A stretch of 64,000 nt of DNA from Parachryseolinea silvisoli (GTDB lineage: Bacteria > Bacteroidota > Bacteroidia > Cytophagales > Cyclobacteriaceae): the NCBI RefSeq assembly GCF_021190955.1, contig NZ_JAIOAO010000002.1, positions 248,001 to 312,000 on the forward strand, written 5' to 3'. Positions 27,208 to 37,200 of the stretch are shown one piece after another. Position 1 is the first letter of the stretch; each line of letters starts with the position of its first letter. The position numbers and the translations under genes are program-made. The notes under the pieces are model-generated. The model had not been told where the DNA came from. It worked only from the letters and a program-made list of their open reading frames with translations, and searched no databases.

Positions 27208-28125
27208 GTGAAGATTGTTTCTGTTGAGGAGTTTTATAAGCAACTGCAGGATGCAGGAAAGGGAAGTGCCGGGATGCCGGTGCCGGAGGGGAATCAGCAT
27301 CAGGGACATTTTAATGTGTTTGATTTGGCAGCGGTGGCGGGGAAGCAGACGGCAATGCCGTATGATCGACGGGCGTATTATAAGATTAGTTTTATACAGG
27401 GTGCCAATCGGGCAGAGTATGCGGACAAGGTAGTGCAGATTGAGAAGCAGGCGTTGCTGTTTGCTACGCCGAAGGTGCCGTATCATTGGTTGCCGCAGAG
27501 CGAAAAGCAGCAGGGGGCGTTTTGTATTTTTACAAGTGATTTTATTAATAAGACGCAGCATGGGTTGACGCTTGATAATCTGCCGTTGTTCCAGCCTGGG
27601 GGTTGTCCGGTGTTTGAGATTTCGGATGATGAGGCAGCGGAGATAGGCGATATCTTTCGGCGGATTCGGAAGGAGGTTACATCGGACTATGCCTATAAGT
27701 ATGATTTGCTGCGGAACTATGTGATGGAGCTGATCCACTATGGGCAGAAGCTGCGGCCGGGCGCTACTGTGCCGGCGGCGCATGGGGCGTCGGCCAGGGT
27801 GTCGTCGTTGTTTACGGAATTGTTAGAGCGGCAGTTCCCGGTGGTGCCGCCGCAGCAGTCGCTGGGCTTGCGCACGCCGAAGGATTATGCTGACCGGCTC
27901 GCGATTCACGTCAATCACTTGAATAAAGTATTGAAGGAATCGACCGGGTCTACGACGACAAAGATCATCAGCGATCGCATTTTGCAAGAAGCTAAGATCA
28001 TGTTAAGAAATAGCCATTGGACGGTGTCCGAGATTTCGTATTCGCTGGGCTTTGAAGAGGTGGCGCACTTTTCGAACTTCTTTAAGAAGCGCACGGCCCT
28101 GACGCCACTGGCTTTCCGTGCTTAG
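27208..28125 (+). CDS. AraC-family transcriptional regulator
   Basis: The 305-residue protein has a GTG start at 27208, 27 bp after the preceding AraC-type gene. The N-terminal part is a cupin-like effector domain (YYKISFIQGANRAEYADKVVQI). The C-terminal part is an AraC DNA-binding domain (YADRLAIHVNHLNKVLKES, then VSEISYSLGFEEVAHFSNFFKK and TALTPLAFR). The SDR gene downstream is the likely target, as AraC/SDR pairs are common in this phylum. Confidence 0.92.
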   Translation: MKIVSVEEFYKQLQDAGKGSAGMPVPEGNQHQGHFNVFDLAAVAGKQTAMPYDRRAYYKISFIQGANRAEYADKVVQIEKQALLFATPKVPYHWLPQSEKQQGAFCIFTSDFINKTQHGLTLDNLPLFQPGGCPVFEISDDEAAEIGDIFRRIRKEVTSDYAYKYDLLRNYVMELIHYGQKLRPGATVPAAHGASARVSSLFTELLERQFPVVPPQQSLGLRTPKDYADRLAIHVNHLNKVLKESTGSTTTKIISDRILQEAKIMLRNSHWTVSEISYSLGFEEVAHFSNFFKKRTALTPLAFRA

Positions 28126-28234
28126 CCGGCGGGGGAACCCCCTTATTTGAAATTCGCAAATCTTCGATTGATCCTCGCAAATATTGCCCGGCCGGGGCCC
28201 TCCATCTTTGTATTACAATTAATACATACAAACG

Positions 28235-28999
28235 ATGGAATCTAAGAACAAGATTGCCCTGGTCACGGGTGGGAGCCGCGGGCTGGGAAAAGACATGGCG
28301 CTGAACCTGGCTGAAAACGGAATCGACGTAATCATTACCTATAATACAGCGCAAAATGAAGCCGACGCAGTGGTGGCGCAACTGCAGGGGTTGAAGGTGA
28401 AGGCGGCAGCATTGCAGCTGAACGTTGCCGACAGCAAAAACTTCGAACCGTTCTTCGGTCAGCTGAAAGCGACGCTGAAGAGTACATTTCAGGCAGAGGC
28501 TTTCGACTTTCTGGTGAACAACGCCGGCATCGGTGTGTATGCAGCATTTGCCGACACCACGGAGGCGCAGCTCGACGAGCTCTTTACTATTCACTTCAAG
28601 GCGCCGTTCTTTCTGACACAACATGCGTTGCCGATCCTGAACAACGGCGGACGCGTGATCAACATCTCGAGTGGTCTGGCCCGGTTCTCCGAGCCCGGGT
28701 ATGCCGCCTATGCGGCGATGAAGGGTGGTATTGAAGTGCTGACGCGGTACCAGGCGAAGGAACTGGGCGCGCGGGGCATCACCGTCAACACGGTGGCACC
28801 GGGTGCGATTGAAACAGACTTTGCCGGCGGTGTGGTGCGCGACAACGCGCACGTAAATAAACACCTGGCCGAAAAGACGGCACTCGGACGTGTAGGCTTA
28901 CCGGAAGATATTGGTGGTGTGGTGGCATTTCTGTGTACGGAGCAGGCGCGGTGGATCACGGCCCAACGCCTGGAGGTATCCGGCGGGATGAACCTGTAA
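28235..28999 (+). CDS. SDR-family NAD(P)-dependent oxidoreductase
   Basis: This is a 254-residue classical short-chain dehydrogenase. It has the Rossmann motif VTGGSRGLGKDMA, NNAG in the fourth strand, catalytic Ser in NISSGLAR, and the Tyr-x3-Lys pair in YAAYAAMKGG. PGAIETDF and a C-terminal ITAQRLEVSGGM are also typical. The substrate is unknown. A strong terminator follows at 29019. Confidence 0.95.
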   Translation: MESKNKIALVTGGSRGLGKDMALNLAENGIDVIITYNTAQNEADAVVAQLQGLKVKAAALQLNVADSKNFEPFFGQLKATLKSTFQAEAFDFLVNNAGIGVYAAFADTTEAQLDELFTIHFKAPFFLTQHALPILNNGGRVINISSGLARFSEPGYAAYAAMKGGIEVLTRYQAKELGARGITVNTVAPGAIETDFAGGVVRDNAHVNKHLAEKTALGRVGLPEDIGGVVAFLCTEQARWITAQRLEVSGGMNL

Positions 29000-29018
29000 T
29001 AATCTTACTATAAGAATA

Positions 29019-29060
29019 AGAAACCCCGCGCGGCAGGCCCGTCGCGGGGTTTCTCGTTTT
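29019..29060 (+). terminator. rho-independent terminator
   Basis: GAAACCCCGCG (29020-29030) pairs with CGCGGGGTTTC (29043-29053), followed by TCGTTTT. It ends the SDR transcript. Confidence 0.85.
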
Positions 29061-29181
29061 GGTATATGGCTATTCTTTCTTGCGCTGTACAAATCGGAGT
29101 TTTAGCGAGCTGATACCTTACCTCGTTTCTTTGGCATGAAAAATGCGTCCATGATTTATGCAATACTATACCTACTAAACC

Positions 29182-29454
29182 ATGTCTATCCCCGAGAAGG
29201 AAAAGAGCCTCTTCAGCAAAAGGACTTTGCTGGGCTTTGTTGGCTTTGCTGTTTTCATTGTTGTCCTCAGCATATTGTTCCCGATTGATCACTTCCGATA
29301 CGGCGTGGAAAACTATAACAAGAAAAATTACGAAGCAGCCTATACCAGTCTGACGAAGGTCAGGCGGGAAGATCCGAACTATGGCAAGGCGGCCGCCATG
29401 CTGGTGAAGATCAAACCCAAGGTGGATAGTCTGCAGCGTGTAAACGACCTTTAA
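29182..29454 (+). CDS. small membrane protein with a TPR-like helix pair, 90 aa
   Basis: A basic N-terminus (PEKEKSLFSKR) precedes one membrane helix (LLGFVGFAVFIVVLSILF). The C-terminal part resembles one tetratricopeptide repeat (YNKKNYEAAYTSLTKVRREDPNYGKA). It probably sits in the inner membrane with the TPR-like part outside the cytoplasm. No specific function can be given. A terminator follows at 29517. Confidence 0.7.
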   Translation: MSIPEKEKSLFSKRTLLGFVGFAVFIVVLSILFPIDHFRYGVENYNKKNYEAAYTSLTKVRREDPNYGKAAAMLVKIKPKVDSLQRVNDL

Positions 29455-29516
29455 GATACCCCCATTCTGGGACTATCGCGCCATCTGATAGCCCATTTTG
29501 GAAGCTAATGTAAGCG

Positions 29517-29545
29517 GCCGCCCCTATCGGGCGGCTTCTTTTTTT
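29517..29545 (+). terminator. rho-independent terminator
   Basis: GCCGCCC (29517-29523) pairs with GGGCGGC (29529-29535) and is followed by TTCTTTTTTT. Confidence 0.85.
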
Positions 29546-29640
29546 CCTCTCACTATTCTGTTCGTCACAAAGAATTGGGGTTATGTCACATGTAGGTCGG
29601 CTTACTTCGTCGGAGGCAGAATAAGTAATATCTTCCGCCT

Positions 29641-30282
29641 ATGGCAGCAATCAGAATGTTGATGAACTCACTCGACTACGACGGTTTACGACGGGCGCTT
29701 TCGAAAAATCCGGCGGCGGCCAACGAGGGGCTTCCTTTTGACGAAAAGAACCGGGCTCTGGCACATCCGTTACACCGGATCTGCGACGGCGTTTTTGCGG
29801 GTATGTATTCCGACGACGATGCCGTGAAGCTGGCGTTGATCTTCCTGGACCACGGCGCCAACATTGACGGGTTCGGATTGATCGCGTACCAGGATACGCC
29901 GCTGATGACGGCCGCGAGTCTGTTGGCGGAGCAAACCGGGATTTTATATGTCAACCGGGGTGCCAATATTCACCACGTTGGTGGTGGTGGCGCCACGGCA
30001 CTCCACTGGGCGGCGTGGACCGGCGTGGAGAAACTCGTCGGCCGGCTCATCCGTGCCGGGGCCGATATACATCTTCGCTGTTCGGACCACAACAGCACGC
30101 CCTTGCTTTGGGCGGTGCATGGTTATAAACACCTCGGCGGCCGGAATCGACGGAACCAGGTGGATTGTATACGTATGCTCCTGGCAGCCGGAGCTAAAAA
30201 GGATACCTATAATAATGAGGGCAAACACATCACCGAATTCCTGGACGATGGCGATGCCGGGCTGAAGGCGTTATTCCAATAA
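29641..30282 (+). CDS. ankyrin-repeat protein, 213 aa
   Basis: The sequence contains about four ankyrin repeats, clearest in DTPLMTAASLLAEQTGILYV, ATALHWAAWTGVEKLVGRL, IRAGADIHLR and TPLLWAVHG ... CIRMLLAAGAKKD. There is no signal peptide. Ankyrin proteins mediate protein binding; no partner is suggested by context. It is convergent with the YcaQ-like gene, with 5 bp between stops. Confidence 0.9.
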   Translation: MAAIRMLMNSLDYDGLRRALSKNPAAANEGLPFDEKNRALAHPLHRICDGVFAGMYSDDDAVKLALIFLDHGANIDGFGLIAYQDTPLMTAASLLAEQTGILYVNRGANIHHVGGGGATALHWAAWTGVEKLVGRLIRAGADIHLRCSDHNSTPLLWAVHGYKHLGGRNRRNQVDCIRMLLAAGAKKDTYNNEGKHITEFLDDGDAGLKALFQ

Positions 30283-30287
30283 ATTTT

Positions 30288-31484
30288 CTATTGTTCCGAA
30301 AGCTGCTGGCGAAGGATTTTGAGCGCATCTCTGTCGTTGCATTTCTGTAGCACGATGGCTTCGCATTGGTTGAATTTGGCAAACTCCTGAATGGCTTCGC
30401 CTATGTCGGTGATCATGGCCTTCGTTCGTTTGACGGATTCGAAGTGCAGGTTGTTCACCAGCAACGTGCGTTTCCTCCGGTCGGCCTTGGAGTCCATGCG
30501 TGCTACGAACGTGTCGCCGATCAGGATCGGCAACGAGAAGTAGCCATACTTCCGTTTTGCCGCAGGCACAAAACATTCTACCTGGTAATCAAATTCAAAG
30601 AAGTCGCGCAGGCGGTGACGCAGCACGTTGAGGATGTCGAAGGGCGAGAGGATAAAAACATCGCCGGATAAGGTGATCGACTTTTTCCGGTATTCGGGTA
30701 GCATGTAATACGGTCCGCCTTTCAGCCCGGTGACGTCGACGGCGCATACTTTCCCCGTGTCAACCAACTGCTGTATGGCGGTCTTCCACGGCATCTTCAC
30801 AAACCGGCATGTATAGGCTATGTCTTTTAGCGAGGCAACGCCGAGGGCTTTGAGTGCGCGGTGGATGGCATGGTGGGTGAATGCGTCGTCGGTCGGGGGT
30901 GTGAGGTCGAGGTCGGCAGGCAGTACATTTTCGGGCAGGTCGTATACCTTCTGAAAATCTTTTTTGCGTAGCGTGATCAGTTTACCGCTGAGGTGCAGGT
31001 GTTCGAGGGCGCGTTTGGAGGGGCGCCAGTCCCACCAGCCGGTGCTTTTAGTGGTTCGGTCGTTTTCAAAGTCGCGGGCCATGAGCGGGCCTTCGCGTCC
31101 GATACGGTCGAGGATCTTGCGCTGGAGTGTGGCTTCGGCGGGAGTCACGTCGTATTTACCGTCAAACGCTGCGTGTACGGGCAGTGAGAAACGATAGGCA
31201 TGCATGGGCATGTAGCCGGTGGCAAAGGTCCAGAACTCGTATACTTTGCCGTCGCCTTGCAGGGAGTCGATCCACTCGGGTTGGTAGCCGGGCACGCGGG
31301 TGGCGATGACGTGGTGATGGGCGCGCTCTACGACGTAGTTGCTGTCGATCTGGAGAAAGCCCAGGTGGTCGATGAATTTGTATACGGCCTCTTTGCCTTT
31401 GCCAAAGGGGGCGCGCTTCCACAGTCCTGCAGCGTGCAGAATGATCTTGCGAGCTTGTTCGGGCGTAAGCGTGATACGATCCAT
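30288..31484 (-). CDS. ycaQ: YcaQ/AlkX-type winged-helix DNA glycosylase
   Basis: The start MDRITLTPEQARKIIL at 31484 gives 398 residues; the frame is open to 31544. The HTH_42/DUF1006 family is recognised by LGFLQIDSNYVVERAHHHV, ATGYMPMHAYRF, WWDWRPSKRALEHLHLSGKL and LSPFDILNVLRHRL. The QID triplet matches the Gln-x-Asp catalytic motif of the YcaQ/AlkX branch rather than the Gln-x-Gln of AlkZ. Members remove bulky N7-alkylguanines and open interstrand DNA crosslinks. The protein is cytosolic. The gene is divergent from the metallo-beta-lactamase-fold gene. Confidence 0.9.
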   Translation of the reverse strand: MDRITLTPEQARKIILHAAGLWKRAPFGKGKEAVYKFIDHLGFLQIDSNYVVERAHHHVIATRVPGYQPEWIDSLQGDGKVYEFWTFATGYMPMHAYRFSLPVHAAFDGKYDVTPAEATLQRKILDRIGREGPLMARDFENDRTTKSTGWWDWRPSKRALEHLHLSGKLITLRKKDFQKVYDLPENVLPADLDLTPPTDDAFTHHAIHRALKALGVASLKDIAYTCRFVKMPWKTAIQQLVDTGKVCAVDVTGLKGGPYYMLPEYRKKSITLSGDVFILSPFDILNVLRHRLRDFFEFDYQVECFVPAAKRKYGYFSLPILIGDTFVARMDSKADRRKRTLLVNNLHFESVKRTKAMITDIGEAIQEFAKFNQCEAIVLQKCNDRDALKILRQQLSEQ

Positions 31485-31536
31485 GAAGTAAAAATTAAAA
31501 GTATAAAGATTTTTTATAATCTTTAGAGCGAAATCC

Positions 31537-32418
31537 ATGATCATGTTTACATCCCTTCGCCTCTGCCTGACGGTATGCCTGCTGGCCGTCGTTTTTTCTT
31601 CTACCGCACAACAGCTTGCGCCGCTGCCCTGGAACGACTCTGCCTGGTCGAAACCCTATGAGCCGTTTCGCATCGCCGGCAACTTGTATTATGTGGGCAC
31701 GTATGATCTGGCGTCTTACCTGATCACCACGCCGAAGGGCCACTTTCTGATCAACACCGGACTGGCGGAGTCGGCGCCGATGATCCGCAAAAACGTCGAA
31801 GCCCTGGGCTTTAATTTCAGCGACGTCAAAATCTTGCTGACAAACCAGGCACATTACGACCACGTGGCCGGCATGGCTGAGATCAAAAAGATTACTGGCG
31901 CGCGCATGATGGTAGAGGAAGCCGATGCTGCGGTGCTGGCCGATGGCGGCAGCTCGGACTTTATCATGGGTGGCAACGGACCGACGTTTGTGGGCTTAAA
32001 GGCCGACCGGCTGCTGCACGATGGCGACACGATCCGCCTTGGTACGACAACGCTACGGGTACTCCATCACCCAGGGCATACCAAAGGTTCAACCAGCTTT
32101 CTCTTGGACACCCGCGACGACAAGCGCGCCTGGAAAGTGTTGATTGTAAATATACCTACCATCCTGTCGCAGACGCGTCTGAAAGGAATGGCCGCCTATC
32201 CGCAAGTGGGCAAAGATTATCGCCATACATTCGAAGTGCTGAAGAAGCAGCCGTTTGATCTCTGGGTAGCCGCCCATGCCAGCCAATTTGATCTGCACGA
32301 TAAACGCAAGCCTGGCGATCCGTACAAACCCGAGGTGTTTGCCGATCGTCCTTTGTTTGAAGCGTCTATTAATAGAGCAAAACAAGAATACGACCGGCGC
32401 TTGAAAGAAGAAAAGTAA
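31537..32418 (+). CDS. subclass B3-type metallo-beta-lactamase homologue, Gln-for-His variant
   Basis: The 293-residue protein has a signal peptide (LTVCLLAVVFSSTAQQ) and a B3-like N-terminus (WNDSAWSKPYEPFRIAGNLYYVGTYDLASYLI). The zinc site reads NQAHYDH, with Gln in the first position where most B3 enzymes have His. Further ligands are in HHPGHTKGSTSF and AAHASQFDLH. This Q-type site is known from GOB enzymes of Elizabethkingia. It is probably a periplasmic hydrolase. Beta-lactam hydrolysis is likely but unproven, as other B3-fold hydrolases exist. Confidence 0.85.
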   Translation: MIMFTSLRLCLTVCLLAVVFSSTAQQLAPLPWNDSAWSKPYEPFRIAGNLYYVGTYDLASYLITTPKGHFLINTGLAESAPMIRKNVEALGFNFSDVKILLTNQAHYDHVAGMAEIKKITGARMMVEEADAAVLADGGSSDFIMGGNGPTFVGLKADRLLHDGDTIRLGTTTLRVLHHPGHTKGSTSFLLDTRDDKRAWKVLIVNIPTILSQTRLKGMAAYPQVGKDYRHTFEVLKKQPFDLWVAAHASQFDLHDKRKPGDPYKPEVFADRPLFEASINRAKQEYDRRLKEEK

Positions 32419-32421
32419 TGT

Positions 32422-32970
32422 TTACGGGGTAAGAGAGGTCTTCAGCACGTCGAAGGGTTGCACTGTAATACTGCCGCGCGTGGGAATCAATAGCCCCCAG
32501 ATCCAATTGTAATGCTCAATAATTGCTTTGGCGGAAAGGTGGGGGCGGTCGCTCATAGTATGGCCGTCCTTAACAACCACTATCTGATAGTCTTTCGATA
32601 AAGCTGATTGAACAGTCGACTCCACGCAGAAGTCTGTGGCGCTGCCGGTAATGAACAGCTCGCGAATGCCGCGCCGGGTAAGCTCTTCCGCCAACGATGT
32701 TTCATAGAAGGCGTCGTGGGCCTGCTTGCTCATGACGATGTCGGTTGGCGAGACGACTAATTCATCCAGAAACTCCCATGCCGGTGTGTGGGGTATAAAT
32801 TCATTTGTCTTTGTGCCGTTGTGTTGAATGAGAAAGACTGGCCAGCCGGCCTGGCGGAATATCTCTCCCAGTTGATTAATGCGCATCAGTACTCCCTCCG
32901 CGTCGAAGCAAGGAGCCTCCATGTAAGCGCCCTTTTGCATGTCGATGATCAGCAATGCTTTTTCTCCCAT
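32422..32970 (-). CDS. isochorismatase-family cysteine hydrolase
   Basis: The 182-residue protein keeps the catalytic triad of the family: Asp in LLIIDMQKG, Lys in VMSKQAHDAF and Cys in GSATDFCVESTVQSAL. The preceding cis-peptide region is conserved. It is a cytosolic hydrolase acting on an unknown amide or ether. It is convergent with the metallo-beta-lactamase gene (3 bp gap) and lies 6 bp after the broken acyltransferase gene, probably in one transcript. Confidence 0.92.
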   Translation of the reverse strand: MGEKALLIIDMQKGAYMEAPCFDAEGVLMRINQLGEIFRQAGWPVFLIQHNGTKTNEFIPHTPAWEFLDELVVSPTDIVMSKQAHDAFYETSLAEELTRRGIRELFITGSATDFCVESTVQSALSKDYQIVVVKDGHTMSDRPHLSAKAIIEHYNWIWGLLIPTRGSITVQPFDVLKTSLTP

Positions 32971-32976
32971 GATCTG

Positions 32977-34004
32977 TCAGTTCGTGTTGGCGGGCTTCAC
33001 CAATAGCTTTCTCGTCAGCCAGGCCCGTACGGGCTCGTCGTATAGCTTCAGATAAAGATACGACAACGCAATGCTGGATGCAAAAGCTAGCAGGCCGACT
33101 GGCCATACGTCCGCAAGCTTGTATTTATGATCGTATACCCAGCCGAAGTAGGTATAGATGATGGGGTAGTGTGTGATATAGATGGAGTACGAGATGTCGC
33201 CGAGGAACTTGCAGAGGCCTCCGGCGTATTTGCCTTTTACGTCGCCGCTGGCGCCCAGGTATACGATGAGTGGGAAGAGCACGATGATGCTGATGGATTC
33301 GTACAGACCATTCATCCACAGGTGGTCGGCATCGCCGATGCGAGGTGTGCTGAGAACGATGATCAGCAGTACGCTGCACCAGAAGAATGCGTTTTTGATA
33401 TACGTGAGCCTGGCTGCACGCGACAACAAGAGGCCGGCAAAGAATGGGAAGATCAGCCGCACGCAACCGATGTAAAATTGTGAAGGCTCCAGCGACCAGC
33501 CGCCGATCACATCGCCGGTAGCGACCAGGGTAGTAAGGTGTATCAGTGCCGCGGCAGCGATCGCCACCAGGATTGCCAGTGCCCAGTTCGGGAGCTTCCG
33601 AACGCCGATAGCGTAGAAGAAGTTGCCGACGTATTCAAAGAAGAGGGACCATGCCGGTCCGTTCAGGGGATGCATTTCCGCCCAGCCCCGGATATCCATA
33701 GAGGGCGGCACGGGAAGTACGGTAAAGCCAATGAGCATGATCAACAGCAACCGTGCGACGGAGACGGAATGGATGTTGGGAAATATGACGGAGTCCTGGA
33801 AGTAAAAGAATGCGGCGCCGACGAGCATGCCCATGATGACCATGGGCTGCAGGCGTACGAGGCGGCGTTTAAAGAACTCGCCGATGGTGATCTTCCCCCA
33901 GCGGTCGTCATAGGCATAGCCAATGACAAAACCGGAGAGTAAAAAAAGAAGTCCAAGGCCAGGTAGCCATGGTTGATCATCAGGTCAAGGTGGCTGGAAT
34001 GGGC
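32977..34004 (-). pseudogene. acyltransferase 3 family membrane protein, 5'-truncated and frameshifted
   Basis: An intact 288-codon stretch (32977-33843) encodes the membrane helices of an acyltransferase-3 protein (HPLNGPAWSLFFEYVGNF, LGDISYSIYITHYPI). Upstream, another frame encodes the expected preceding segment HSSHLDLMINHGYLALDFFF. After a T7 tract near 33945-33951 the frame must shift by one base to read LLSGFVIGYAYDDRW. A TAA at 34005-34007 precedes AHSSHLD, and the usual first 40-50 residues with the catalytic region are not found upstream. The shift could be an assembly error, but the missing N-terminus argues for a pseudogene. Confidence 0.75.
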
Positions 34005-34220
34005 TTACAGTGCACGAGAGCACGATAGTCTTACCCCGATTTTTAAGGTATACTGGTATAAATGGGGAAGTATACTATACCTGAACTTAGGTGTATAATT
34101 TTTTTCATCGCTTTGTAAAAATTTTAAAGACTTTTTTAGTGTCCTAAACCGTTTGAAATGGTCAATAACCCAATATGGGGTATTTAGTCCACTTATTCGA
34201 TACAACGTTTTGCGGTAGTG

Positions 34221-34254
34221 TTGTTTTAAGGTTGAATATTTTGCAATAAGTTTG
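34221..34254 (+). promoter_or_regulatory. Bacteroidota-type promoter for susCD
   Basis: TTG at 34221-34223 and TAAGTTTG at 34247-34254 match the -33 and -7 (TAnnTTTG) consensus with a 23-bp spacer. The SusC start codon lies about 40 bp downstream. The rest of the 290-bp gap after the broken acyltransferase shows no gene. Confidence 0.55.
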
Positions 34255-34295
34255 GTATACAGAAGAATAGTTCATTAACCTAAACTCCCTTACTT

Positions 34296-37200
34296 ATGAA
34301 AAGAATGCTACTCGCATTCGTGACGGCATCCCTTATGCTCGTTCATGAAGCATGGGCACAAGACCGAACCATCGCGGGACGAATCACGTCTCCGGAAGAT
34401 GGCACAGGCTTGCCCGGTGTAAATGTGTTGGTAAAAGGTACCACCAACGGTACTGTTACCGACACGGATGGTAATTATACGTTATCGGTGCCTTCCGGCA
34501 GCAACGTACTTGTTTTTACGTTTATCGGATTGACTACACAAGAAGTGGAAATCGGAGACCGCTCCACGGTAGATGTACAAATGGCCAGCGACATTCGGCA
34601 GCTTAGCGAAGTGGTCGTGACAGCCTTGAACATTCCTCGCGACAAACGCTCCATCGGTTATGCTGTGCAGCAGGTCGATGGCTCGGCGGTGTCGGATGTA
34701 AAGACTAACAACTTTGTGAACTCCCTTTCGGGTAAAATTGCCGGTGTTGCCGTAAACGGTTCGCCCGGTTCCCTCGGCGGTAGTACGCAGATCATGATTC
34801 GCGGTATCAAGTCTATTACGGGTGACAACCGTCCGTTGTACGTCGTAGACGGTACTCCTATCGATAACTCGAACTATAACGGCGTGCCTCCCGGCAGCGC
34901 CAGCGGTGTACGTTCTGTGGAAGCTGGTTTTGGTGGTACTGACTACGGCGATGCTGTAGCGGACATCAACCCCAATGATATTGCGTCGATCACGGTGTTA
35001 AAAGGTGCCAACGCAGCGGCCCTCTATGGCTCGCGTGCCGCCAACGGTGTTATTCTTATTACCACCAAAAGCGGCCGCGGTATCAAGAAAGGTATCGGCA
35101 TTGACATTAGCTCCAGCCTGGAGTTTGCCAAGGTAGCGGTGCTCCCCAAATATCAAAACGAATATGGCGGTGGTTATACCCAAACCTTCTCAACGTATCA
35201 GGGCGAACCCGTTGTAAACTATGCAGCAGACGAAAGCTGGGGCCCGCGGATGGATGGAACGCCGGTACGACAGTGGTATTCCTGGTTCCCGGATGATCCG
35301 GATTATGGCAAGCTGACGCCGTTCTCGCCACACAAAGACAACATCAAAGATTTTTATGAGACGGGGGTAACGCGTAACAACAGCATTGCGCTGGTGGGTG
35401 GCAATGATAAGACCAACTTTCGCGTAGGCTATACAAACTACAACGCCACCGGTACATTTCCCAACAACGAACTAACGAAGAACAACATTTCGCTAAACGT
35501 CGAAAGCAAGCTGACGGACAAGCTACAAGTAATAGCCCACGCCAATTACGCACATTTCCTGCATGAAGGTATACCGACGTCGGGTTACTCGGACGACCTT
35601 GGTAATACAAATAACTCTACAAGCTTTAATCAATGGTTCCAGCGCCAGCTAGACATGGACAAGCTGCGCCACTATAAAACAGCGTTGGGTGAGCAACGCA
35701 GCTGGAATATTTCCAGCCCTACCAACCTGCATCCGCTGTATTGGAACAACCCGTTCTGGGAGGTGTATGAAAGCCCCACGAACCAGGTGCGTGAGCGTGT
35801 CTTTGGTGACGTTTCTTTGAAATATCAGATTCTGAAGGGCCTTGCCATTCAAGGCTGGGCGCGTACGGACTTTTATACCGACCGTCGCGAGCGGCGCCAG
35901 GCTACGGGCTCGCTGCAGCAGTCGTACTATGACGAAGACGTGCGCGAGGTACGCGATAACAATTTCGAGCTGCACTTAACGTACAACAAAGAGTTGTCGC
36001 CCGACTTTACATTAAATTTGCTGGCCGGTACCAATGTGCGCAAGCGCAAGTTCTATCAGAACTACGGTCGGACATCCGGTGGCTTGAACTCACCGAACTT
36101 CTTTAACCTGAACGCATCGATCGACCGACCGCTGCTCTCCGATATTTACCAGCAAAAGGAAGTGCAGTCGATCTTTGGTAGCGCCAGCATTGGCTATAAG
36201 AGCCTGGCATACCTGGACATTACAGGACGAAATGACTGGTCGTCGGTATTGCCATCGAAGAACCGGTCGTATTTTTATCCTTCGGCCACGGGTACATTTG
36301 TATTCTCTGAGCTGATATCCGATCATAGTACTGTATCGCTGGGCAAGGTGCGTGCGAGCTGGGCACGGGTGGGGAACGACACCGATCCGTACCGGGTGAA
36401 CACTACGTATCAAATCCAAACTGCGTTTGGTTCGAATCCCGCATACGGCGTTGCCAACAACCTAAATAATAAAGACCTGGATGCCGAGGAAACCACTACG
36501 ATTGAGTTCGGCCTCGAAATGTCATTCCTGAATGGCCGCGCAGGTTTCGACCTTACGTACTATGATACGAAAACAGAGAAACAGATCATTGGGTTGGACG
36601 TATCCGCTGCCAGCAAGTACAATAAGTACTATGTAAATGCCGGCGAAATGAGCAACAAGGGTTTTGAGGTGATGTTGTATGGCACACCGATCAAAAGCGC
36701 ATCGGGTTTCAACTGGGATATTTCGGTTAACTGGGCGCGCAACGTCAACGAGGTAGTACGGCTTTACCAGGGGCTGCAGAACCTGATCATCAACGATTAT
36801 AGCGTGACGACAAATGCACGCATTGGCGAGCCATACGGCACGTTTGTGATGATCGCCCACAGACGTGACGAGAACGGCACGCCGATCGTTACTGCTTCGG
36901 GTGCTTATGTACAACAACCCAACACGGTCTTGGGAACGTTTATGCCTGATTGGACTGGCGGTGTGGTCAATACGTTTTCCTACAAGGGCTTTACGCTGGG
37001 CGGGACGATCGACATACGCCACGGCGGAAATATATACTCGACAACCAACCGCTACGGTACATATTCCGGCTTGCTGGAAGAAACAGCCGGTCTGAACGAC
37101 AAAGGCAACCCGATGCGTGACCCGGTAGCCGACGGTGGCGGTGTGCACGTGACGGGTGTACTGGCCAACGGCGAAGCGTATGACGGATACGTTGCCGCGC

